Positions 1-5,260 of a stretch of DNA of 6,042 nt are shown here, piece by piece. The notes beneath the pieces were generated by a model. The model ran no database searches and had not been told where the DNA came from. It saw only the letters and a list, made by a program, of their open reading frames with translations. The first letter of the stretch is position 1, and each line of letters starts with the position of its first letter. Position numbers and translations under genes: made by a program. The stretch spans positions 1-6,042 of the forward strand of contig DBAW01000017.1 in assembly GCA_002291855.1 (NCBI GenBank), given 5' to 3'. The stretch comes from Sphingomonas sp. UBA1000. GTDB taxonomy: Bacteria; Pseudomonadota; Alphaproteobacteria; Sphingomonadales; Sphingomonadaceae.

Positions 1-1301
1 GGCGGTCGATCATCTGGGCGACCCTGGTCGCCTGCTTCTTTACGGCGACGGCGGCGGCGTTCCTGCTGCCGCCGCGCTTCGAAGCGAAGAACCGGGTGCT
101 GTTCGACCTCACCCGGCCCGATCCGATGACCGGCCAGCTGCTGGCGACCAATGCGGTCGGCAATTACATCGCCACCCAGCTCAAGCTGATCACCGACATC
201 CAGACCATCGGCCCGGTCGTCGACAAGCTCGGCTGGGCGGCCGATCCGGCGGTGCAGGCGCGGTTCGACGCGGCCGGCGCGCCGGGCGGCGACATCCGCG
301 AATGGCTGGCCGAACAGATTATCGACCAGACAGAGGCGCGGTTCGCCGAGACGTCGAACATCATCGAGATCCGCTATCGCGGTGCCGATCCGGTGTCGTC
401 GCAGCGCATTGCCGAGGCGATCCGCGAAGCCTTCCTTCAGCAGAACCGCGATTCGCGCCAGAACAACGCCCAGCGCGGCGCCGCCACCTATGCCGAGCAG
501 GCGCGCAACGCGCTCGCCCAGCTGCGCGAGGCGGAAGAGGCGCGCACCGCCTATGCCAAGGAAAATGGCATTGTCCTGCAGGCCGGCGATGTCGATCTGG
601 AAAGCGCCAAGCTCGCCGCGCTGTCGGCGCAGAGCACGGCGCCGGTTGCCGCGCAGATGGCAGCGCCGACATCGCCCGCGCGCATGCAGCTTGAAGGGCT
701 GAAGCAGCAGATCGCCCAGGCGCAGCAGACGCTGGGGCCGAACCATCCGACCTATCAGTCGCTGCTGCGGCAGAAGGAATCGCTGGAGGCCGAGGCGGCG
801 CGCGGCGGCGGCGGCATGATCGGCGGCACCAGCCGGGCCGAGATCGAAGCCAGCTATCAGATGCAGAAGGCGCGCGTACTCGCCCAGGCCGACAAGATCG
901 ACAAGCTCAACCAGATGCAGCAGGACATTCTCGTCCGCCGCGAGGCCTATGTGAAGCTGGCCGCGCGCGCCGAGGAGCTGGCCGGTCAGGCCAAGCTCAG
1001 CGTCAGCAACATGGAACCGCTTGGCAACACCAGCCTGCCGGCCAAGCCGGCCTGGCCGAACAAGCCGCTGATCATGGGCGGCTCGGTCGCGCTCGGCCTT
1101 GTCCTCGGCATCTTGCTTGCGCTGCTCGTCGAGCTGCTGGCGCGCCGCGTGCGCAGCGACGAGGATCTGGAATATGCAGCGGGTGTGCCGGTGCTCGCCA
1201 TTGTCGGGTCGCGCCGCGCGACCAACGGGCTGCTGGCGCGGCTGATCAACTTCATCGATCGCAAGGGCGCCGACCGCCGGCGCGCCTTGGCGGAGGGCTG
1301 A
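1..1301 (+). CDS. epsF: Wzz/EpsF-like chain-length determinant protein (5' partial)
   Basis: This is an inner-membrane polysaccharide co-polymerase of the Wzz/GumC/EpsF type, which sets polymer length and couples polymerisation to export. The frame is open from base 3, giving 432 visible residues. A GTG at 96 is not the start, because the codons before it encode the first membrane segment (IIWATLVACFFTATAAAFLL) and the usual periplasmic beta strand after it. Roughly 15-25 N-terminal residues are probably missing. The periplasmic part has two alanine/glutamine-rich coiled-coil stretches (visible residues about 163-190 and 228-265) with the family-like LGPNHPTYQSL between helices. A proline-rich PAKPAWPNKP stretch precedes the second membrane segment (about 354-380). 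The cytoplasmic tail of about 50 residues has DEDLEYAAGVPVLAIV and no kinase domain; the kinase-like partner is the next gene, 2 bp away. The symbol follows the methanolan-type clusters. Confidence 0.9.
   Translation, partial: RSIIWATLVACFFTATAAAFLLPPRFEAKNRVLFDLTRPDPMTGQLLATNAVGNYIATQLKLITDIQTIGPVVDKLGWAADPAVQARFDAAGAPGGDIREWLAEQIIDQTEARFAETSNIIEIRYRGADPVSSQRIAEAIREAFLQQNRDSRQNNAQRGAATYAEQARNALAQLREAEEARTAYAKENGIVLQAGDVDLESAKLAALSAQSTAPVAAQMAAPTSPARMQLEGLKQQIAQAQQTLGPNHPTYQSLLRQKESLEAEAARGGGGMIGGTSRAEIEASYQMQKARVLAQADKIDKLNQMQQDILVRREAYVKLAARAEELAGQAKLSVSNMEPLGNTSLPAKPAWPNKPLIMGGSVALGLVLGILLALLVELLARRVRSDEDLEYAAGVPVLAIVGSRRATNGLLARLINFIDRKGADRRRALAEG
1292..1297 (+). promoter_or_regulatory. 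Shine-Dalgarno site for the EpsG-like gene
   Basis: GGAGGG lies inside the last codons of the chain-length gene, 6 bases before the ATG at 1304. It favours 1304 over the second in-frame ATG at 1310, and lets ribosomes finishing the upstream gene reinitiate. Confidence 0.7.
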
Positions 1302-1303
1302 CC

Positions 1304-2014
1304 ATGAGCATGAAACTCGCGCTGCACGACATGGGCGCGCCCGGCGGCGGGCGCACGCTTGGCCGCCCCGATCCGGAGGTGCCGCCGGCGATCGAATCGG
1401 TGATGATCGCCGATCCCCAGTCGATCGAGGCCGAATCGATCCGCGGCCTGCGCACCCGGCTGGTTGCCCAGCATCTGCGCGAGGGGCGGCGCGCGCTCGC
1501 CATCTGTTCGCCGGCTGCCGGCAGCGGGTGCAGCTATATCGCGCTCAATCTTGCGGTCGCCGCCGCTCAGGCGGGCATCCGCACCGCGCTGGTCGACGCC
1601 AATCTGCGCGATCCGGTGCTGGCCGATCTGTGCGGCCTGCCGATCGACATGCCGGGGCTGGCCGATTATCTCGCCAGCGACCGGCTGGCGCTTGCCGATG
1701 TCGTCGACACCGCGCTGATGCCCGATCTGGCTGTGGTCGGCGCGGGCGATCCTGCCGAAAATCCGCAGGAATTGCTGTCGGGCGCGCGGTTCCGCGGGCT
1801 GGTCGACCAGCTGCTGCGCGAATATGAACTGACGATCTTCGACACCGCCCCGGCCAATCTGTGTTCGGACGGGCAGCGCGTCGCGACCATGGCGGGCTTC
1901 AGCCTGCTCGTCGCGCGCAAGCATGAAACCTATGTCAACGACATGAAGACGCTGGCCAAGCAGCTTCGCGCCGACAAGTCGGTGGTCGTGGGCGCGGTGC
2001 TGAACGACTTCTGA
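1304..2014 (+). CDS. epsG: EpsG-like BY-kinase-fold ATPase with an altered nucleotide-binding site
   Basis: This 236-residue cytoplasmic protein has the P-loop fold of bacterial tyrosine kinases (CpsD/CapB/EpsG), which partner Wzz-type proteins to regulate EPS polymerisation. The EX2RX2R oligomerisation motif is intact (E44, R47, R50). The Walker A region is SPAAGSGCSY (69-78), so the usual lysine is Cys76. Walker A' is LVDANLRDP: Asp98 is kept, but the second acidic residue is Asn100. Walker B keeps Asp180 in IFDTAPA. The protein stops right after the last core strand (VVVGAVLNDF), with no C-terminal tyrosine cluster; the only tyrosines are 78, 122, 174 and 220. The fold and context are clear, but kinase activity is doubtful. 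It could instead be a nucleotide-binding or purely structural regulator of the EpsF-like protein. Its stop overlaps the exosortase start by 1 bp (TGATG). Confidence 0.87.
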   Translation: MSMKLALHDMGAPGGGRTLGRPDPEVPPAIESVMIADPQSIEAESIRGLRTRLVAQHLREGRRALAICSPAAGSGCSYIALNLAVAAAQAGIRTALVDANLRDPVLADLCGLPIDMPGLADYLASDRLALADVVDTALMPDLAVVGAGDPAENPQELLSGARFRGLVDQLLREYELTIFDTAPANLCSDGQRVATMAGFSLLVARKHETYVNDMKTLAKQLRADKSVVVGAVLNDF

Positions 2015-2898
2015 TGGACATGTCGACCCACAGCCTGCGGCCCGCCCCTGGCCTGTCGGCGCTGCTGCGCCAGCACTGGCCGCTCGTGATCGGCGTGCTC
2101 GCCCTGCTCGTGCCCACGCTGGTCGCGGTCGCGCGCGACAGCTGGACCGGGGAAACCGGCGTTCACGGGCCGATCGTGCTCGCGACCGGCATCTGGCTGT
2201 TCGCGCGCCGCTGGCCCGAGCTGCGCACGATCCGCCGCCCCGGCAGTGCCGCGGGCATGGCGGCGCTGATCATCCCCGCGCTCGCCGTCTATGCCTTTGG
2301 CCGCGCGTTCGATTTTCTGGCGATCGAGGTGCTCGCGCTGGGCGGCGTCCTGCTCGGGCTGTTCTATGGCTTTTTCGGGCTGGAGGCGGCGCGGCGGATG
2401 TGGTTCCCGCTCGTCTATCTGCTGTTCGTGGTGCCGATCCCCGGCTGGGTGATCGATTCGATCACCGGCCCGCTCAAATCCTATGTCTCGGTCAGCGCCA
2501 CCTGGCTGCTGACCCATGCCGGCTATCCGATCGTGCGCGAGGGGGTGACGCTGTATGTCGCCCAGTATCAGCTGCTGGTCGAGGATGCGTGCGCCGGGCT
2601 CAACTCGCTGATCAGCCTGACGGCGATCAGCCTGTTCTACATCTATATCTCGCACAATGCGTCGTGGCGCTATGCGCTGTTCCTGATGCTGTGGATCGTG
2701 CCGGTGGCGCTGCTCGCCAATCTCGTCCGGGTGATCATCCTCGTGCTCATCACCTATCATTTCGGCAATGCCGCGGCGCAGGGCTTCCTGCATTCGACGG
2801 CGGGGCTGGTGATGTTCGCCACCGCGCTCATCGGCATCTTCCTGGTCGACAGCGTGATGACCCCGGTGCGCAAGCTGTTGTCGGGAGGGGCACGATGA
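2014..2898 (+). CDS. xrtV: Exosortase, EpsH family (probably XrtV type)
   Basis: This 294-residue integral membrane cysteine protease/transpeptidase belongs to the EpsH/exosortase family, which cleaves and anchors surface proteins with PEP-CTERM-type C-terminal tripartite signals. About eight hydrophobic segments are visible between residues 23 and 280. The predicted catalytic triad is complete: Cys193 in VEDACAGLNSL, Arg239 in LLANLVRV, and His260 in GFLHSTAG. The ATG at 2014 overlaps the preceding stop by 1 bp and has no clear Shine-Dalgarno sequence, so translation is probably coupled; an ATG at 2020 is an alternative start. There is no fused EpsI domain, which is encoded separately just downstream. 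This layout fits the XrtB/XrtV branch rather than the fused XrtA form. The subtype V label is inferred from the sphingomonad-like setting; the sequence itself only proves an EpsH-family exosortase. No PEP-CTERM substrate is in the window. Confidence 0.93.
   Translation: MDMSTHSLRPAPGLSALLRQHWPLVIGVLALLVPTLVAVARDSWTGETGVHGPIVLATGIWLFARRWPELRTIRRPGSAAGMAALIIPALAVYAFGRAFDFLAIEVLALGGVLLGLFYGFFGLEAARRMWFPLVYLLFVVPIPGWVIDSITGPLKSYVSVSATWLLTHAGYPIVREGVTLYVAQYQLLVEDACAGLNSLISLTAISLFYIYISHNASWRYALFLMLWIVPVALLANLVRVIILVLITYHFGNAAAQGFLHSTAGLVMFATALIGIFLVDSVMTPVRKLLSGGAR
2884..2890 (+). promoter_or_regulatory. Shine-Dalgarno site for epsI
   Basis: GGAGGGG sits within the last codons of the exosortase gene, 4 bases before the ATG at 2895. 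It supports this start over any upstream start in the long open frame that runs back into the exosortase gene. Confidence 0.7.
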
Positions 2899-3596
2899 TC
2901 GACCGCCGCGATCTGCTCGTCGGGCTGGGGTGCCTTGCCGCTGCCGGGGCTGCCGAGGCGATGCGCCCGCGCGAGCGCATGTCGCTGCTCGGTGCGCGCA
3001 AGCTGGAGGATGAGGTGCCGCGCAGCTTTGGGCCGTGGCGTTATCGCCAGGCCGAGGGGCTGGTGACGCCGACCAACGAAAACAGCCTGGCGGCGAAGCT
3101 CTACAGCCAGTCGGTCGGACGCCTTTATATCGGGCCCGACAACAGCATCGTCATGCTGCTGATCGCCTATGGCGACACGCAGAGCGACACGCTCCAGCTG
3201 CACCGGCCCGAGGTCTGCTATCCCGCCTTCGGTTTTGCGATCAGCGGCGATGCGCCGGCCTCCTTCCCGATCGGCCCCGGCGTTGCCGTGCCGGGGCGCA
3301 ACCTGATCGCCAACTCGCCCGGCCGCGACGAATATGTCAGCTACTGGACGCGGATCGGCGAATATCTGCCGACCTCCAACGCCGAACAGCGGCGGATGAA
3401 GTTGCAGACCGCGTTTCAGGGCAAGATCCCCGACGGGGTGCTCGTCCGCATTTCGACCGTGGGCGGCGACCCCGCGCAGGCGTTCGAGAACAACCGCCGC
3501 TTCGCCGCCGATCTGATCGGCGCGATGGCCCCGGCGGCGCGCGCGGCGCTGATCACCACCGCCAAGGCGCAGGCGCTGACGGGGGGGCGGGCCTGA
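2895..3596 (+). CDS. epsI: Exosortase-associated EpsI-family protein with a twin-arginine-like leader
   Basis: This 233-residue protein belongs to the EpsI family (DUF3485), the usual companion of exosortases in EPS loci. Its biochemical role is not settled; it acts outside the cytoplasm, probably alongside the exosortase. The family signature is clear: LQLHRPEVCYPAFGF (about 100-114), with His103, Glu106 and Cys108, followed by the late strand GVLVRISTVGGD. The N-terminus is MIDRRDLLVGLGCLAAAGA: two arginines at 4-5, then a short alanine/glycine-rich hydrophobic stretch and AEA before the mature part. This resembles a Tat signal (RR-x-LL), although the usual Ser/Thr before RR is Asp; it could also be a signal anchor. 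The ATG at 2895 overlaps the exosortase stop by 4 bp (ATGA). The gene ends in a G7 run, and its TGA overlaps the next ATG by 1 bp. It is a separate gene, as in B/V-type exosortase loci. Confidence 0.9.
   Translation: MIDRRDLLVGLGCLAAAGAAEAMRPRERMSLLGARKLEDEVPRSFGPWRYRQAEGLVTPTNENSLAAKLYSQSVGRLYIGPDNSIVMLLIAYGDTQSDTLQLHRPEVCYPAFGFAISGDAPASFPIGPGVAVPGRNLIANSPGRDEYVSYWTRIGEYLPTSNAEQRRMKLQTAFQGKIPDGVLVRISTVGGDPAQAFENNRRFAADLIGAMAPAARAALITTAKAQALTGGRA
3581..3587 (+). repeat. G7 homopolymer at the epsI/transferase junction
   Basis: Seven consecutive G residues occur 8 bases before the transferase ATG. In the epsI frame they read G GGG GGG, the phase of a -1 slippery heptamer. The run may also serve as the G-rich ribosome-binding region of the transferase gene, since no better Shine-Dalgarno sequence is visible. 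Confidence 0.6.
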
Positions 3597-5101
3597 TGCT
3601 TCAGCCGCTGCCGCCCGGATCGGCCGAATCGGGGCGCGCCCCGATTACGCCGCAGCTCCAGCCCTTTGAGCTGGGCGATACCCAGCCGCGTTCGCCGGTG
3701 ATGCTCGACATCGTCACGCTGCTGCTGCGCATCGCCGAGCTGGTGGTGGTGGCCGGTGCCTGCTTTACCGCCACGGCGGTTGCGCTCGATTTCGTCCCGC
3801 CGTCGATGGTCGATTCTTACGGCAATGCCGCGCTGGTCGGCGCGCTGCTCTATGCCGGCCTGTCCGAGGTGGCCGGGGCCTATGACATCGATGCGCGCTT
3901 CTCGGTCCGTCAGGGCTGGACGCGCGTCTGCACCGCCTGGATCGCGACCAGCATGTTCCTGATGACCATGGGCTTCATGCTCAAGGTGTCGGAGGATTTT
4001 TCGCGTGGCTGGGCGCTGACCTGGTTCCTCGGCGGCGGGGGTGCGCTGATCGCGACCCGCGGCATTGGCACGATCTGGCTGCGCCGGCTGAAGCAGCGCG
4101 GCGTGCTCAACCACCGGGTCGCGATCTTCGGGGCCGGGTCGCAGGGCGACCGGCTGGCCAAATATATTCTCGGCAATGACAAGCTGACCATCGATCTGGT
4201 CGGCTTTTTCGACGACCGGATGCCCGAACGCCTGCCCCCGCGCGAGGTCGGCCTGCCGATGCACGGTGCGCTGACCGACCTCATCGCCCATATCCGGCGC
4301 GGCGAGGTCGATCAGGTGATCGTCGCCTTGCCCTGGTCGGCGGAGCGGCGGTTGCAGGAAGTAGTTGCCGAACTGGCGATCACCCCGGTCCGCATCCGCC
4401 TTGCCCCCGATCTGGCGACCTTTGCTTTTTCGCAGCGGCCGGTGGTGCTGCTGGGCGACCTGCCGGTGATGACGCTGTTCGAGCGGCCGATTTCCGGCCT
4501 CGATCAGGTGGTCAAGCGGATCGAGGATCTGGTGATCGGCACGCTGGCGCTGATCCTGCTGTCGCCGCTGCTGCTGATCGTCATGCTGGCGATCAAGCTC
4601 GACAGCCCCGGCCCGGTGTTTTTCCTGCAGGACCGGGAAGGGTTCAACAACCGCCGGTTCAAGATCTGGAAATTCCGTTCGATGCGCACCGACCGGTGCG
4701 AGGCGGACGGCATCACCCAGGCGCGCAAGCAGGATGACCGCATCACCCGGGTCGGCCGGTTCATCCGCCGGACGAGCATCGACGAGCTGCCGCAGCTGAT
4801 CAACGTGCTGCGCGGCGAGATGTCGCTGGTCGGCCCGCGCCCGCACGCACCGTCGACCAAGGCCGGCGACCGGGTGTTTTCCGACGTGGTGTCGCACTAT
4901 GCCGCGCGCCACAAGGTCAAGCCGGGCATGACCGGCTGGGCGCAGGTGCTGGGCTGGCGCGGCGAGACCGACACCGAGGAAAAGCTGCTCAAGCGGCTCG
5001 AGTGCGACCTGTATTATATCGAGAATTGGTCCGTGTTTCTGGACCTTTACATCATGGCCCGCACGGCCGCGACGCTGCTGCTCCAGCGCACCGCCTATTG
5101 A
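3596..5101 (+). CDS. Polyprenyl-phosphate glucose/hexose-1-phosphate transferase (WcaJ-like initiating enzyme)
   Basis: This 501-residue membrane enzyme transfers a sugar-1-phosphate from a UDP-sugar to undecaprenyl phosphate, the first step of EPS repeat-unit assembly. A proline-rich cytoplasmic leader of about 35 residues is followed by four membrane segments (about 36-66, 76-97, 110-130, 139-160). Next comes a Rossmann-like domain with GAGSQG at 179-184 (CoA_binding_3 type), then a membrane helix at about 311-334. The bacterial sugar transferase domain fills the C-terminus, with SPGPVFFLQDREG (337-349), KFRSM (359-363), the Asp396-Glu397 catalytic dyad in SIDELPQL, LVGPRP (411-416) and KPGMTGWAQV (442-451). 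All expected motifs are present and the length is typical. Glucose is the likely sugar, given overall resemblance to WcaJ-type enzymes and the LLQRTAY ending, but galactose is possible. The ATG at 3596 overlaps the epsI stop. The frame is open further upstream, but that part is out-of-frame epsI sequence. Confidence 0.94.
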   Translation: MLQPLPPGSAESGRAPITPQLQPFELGDTQPRSPVMLDIVTLLLRIAELVVVAGACFTATAVALDFVPPSMVDSYGNAALVGALLYAGLSEVAGAYDIDARFSVRQGWTRVCTAWIATSMFLMTMGFMLKVSEDFSRGWALTWFLGGGGALIATRGIGTIWLRRLKQRGVLNHRVAIFGAGSQGDRLAKYILGNDKLTIDLVGFFDDRMPERLPPREVGLPMHGALTDLIAHIRRGEVDQVIVALPWSAERRLQEVVAELAITPVRIRLAPDLATFAFSQRPVVLLGDLPVMTLFERPISGLDQVVKRIEDLVIGTLALILLSPLLLIVMLAIKLDSPGPVFFLQDREGFNNRRFKIWKFRSMRTDRCEADGITQARKQDDRITRVGRFIRRTSIDELPQLINVLRGEMSLVGPRPHAPSTKAGDRVFSDVVSHYAARHKVKPGMTGWAQVLGWRGETDTEEKLLKRLECDLYYIENWSVFLDLYIMARTAATLLLQRTAY

Positions 5102-5107
5102 TCCGCC

Positions 5108-5134
5108 CGGCTCCGCCACCGGTTGGCGGGGCCG
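5108..5134 (+). terminator. GC-rich stem-loop after the EPS operon (possible terminator)
   Basis: The arms CGGCTCCGCCA (5108-5118) and TGGCGGGGCCG (5124-5134) pair over 11 positions, one of them a G-U pair, around a 5-base loop (CCGGT). The hairpin starts 6 bases after the transferase stop codon. No T-tract follows, so it is not a classical intrinsic terminator. It could be a U-less terminator, a Rho-assisted site or a 3'-end stability hairpin. Confidence 0.5.
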
Positions 5135-5154
5135 CGCGACACAATCATGGGTGA

Positions 5155-5173
5155 GTGGGTCTTAACCACCCAC
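5155..5173 (+). promoter_or_regulatory. Inverted repeat overlapping a candidate -35 element
   Basis: GTGGGT (5155-5160) and ACCCAC (5168-5173) form a perfect 6-bp inverted repeat with a 7-base spacer. The spacer holds TTAACC, the possible -35 element of the beta-helix gene. This placement would suit an operator, but a 6-bp dyad can also arise by chance in GC-rich DNA. Confidence 0.3.
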
Positions 5174-5190
5174 CGAAACTGCCGCATAAG
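5162..5190 (+). promoter_or_regulatory. Candidate sigma-70-type promoter for the beta-helix gene
   Basis: TTAACC (5162-5167) and CATAAG (5185-5190) are 17 bases apart, and each matches 4 of 6 consensus positions. A second possible -10 element, CATAAA, lies at 5199-5204 without a good -35 partner. The beta-helix gene lies 159 bp beyond the operon, so it probably has its own promoter. The call rests on motif resemblance only. Confidence 0.3.
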
Positions 5191-5206
5191 CCGCCGTTCA
5201 TAAAGT

Positions 5207-5219
5207 GATCTCCGAGATC
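5207..5219 (+). repeat. 13-bp palindrome GATCTC-C-GAGATC
   Basis: Two perfect 6-bp arms surround a single central base, downstream of the candidate promoter and about 40 bases before the beta-helix start. It could bind a dimeric regulator within the leader region. No known operator is recognised. Confidence 0.4.
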
Positions 5220-5243
5220 GCGGACACGATTGTCGTGTTCCGC
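5220..5243 (+). repeat. Bulged hairpin in the beta-helix gene leader
   Basis: GCGGACACGA (5220-5229) can pair with TCGTG plus TCCGC (5233-5243) over 10 pairs. The structure has one bulged T and a 3-base loop, and it ends 17 bases before the start codon. In mRNA it would form a stable structure just upstream of the ribosome-binding region, so it may affect translation or transcript stability. Confidence 0.4.
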
Positions 5244-5244
5244 C

Positions 5245-5256
5245 ACCCCCGGGGGT
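5245..5256 (+). promoter_or_regulatory. Palindrome containing the likely Shine-Dalgarno of the beta-helix gene
   Basis: ACCCCCGGGGGT is a perfect 12-bp palindrome. Its GGGGG half (5251-5255) is the only purine-rich stretch before the ATG at 5261, spaced 5 bases away, and is a poor Shine-Dalgarno match. The adjacent CCCCC could compete for these bases in mRNA, although a hairpin would need to open its centre to form a loop. Confidence 0.35.
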
Positions 5257-5260
5257 CAAG

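Noticed and set aside
96..98. GTG at 96 as the start of the chain-length gene
   Set aside because: In-frame codons before it encode the expected first transmembrane helix, so the true start lies outside the window.
986..1924. Minus-strand open frame opposite the chain-length and kinase-like genes
   Set aside because: It spans two well-supported plus-strand genes and their junction, and shows no domain of its own.
1930..2793. Minus-strand open frame opposite the exosortase gene
   Set aside because: The plus strand encodes a complete exosortase with its catalytic triad. The antisense product is charged, repetitive and featureless.
2400..2894. Upstream extension of the epsI frame
   Set aside because: It lies wholly inside the exosortase gene in another frame. 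The ATG at 2895 has a strong Shine-Dalgarno and starts a signal-like leader.
2919..2936. Lipoprotein-type cysteine (VGLGC, Cys13) in the EpsI leader
   Set aside because: Gly is at the -3 position where a lipobox needs Leu, Val or Ile, and the hydrophobic stretch before the Cys is too short.
3035..3595. Upstream extension of the transferase frame
   Set aside because: It is out-of-frame epsI sequence. The transferase family starts with a short leader before the first membrane helix, as given by the ATG at 3596.
3416..5119. Long minus-strand open frame (567 codons) opposite the transferase gene
   Set aside because: It mirrors the plus-strand gene. Its translation is low-complexity, rich in Arg, Gln, His and Asp, with no recognisable motif, as expected from a GC-rich shadow frame.
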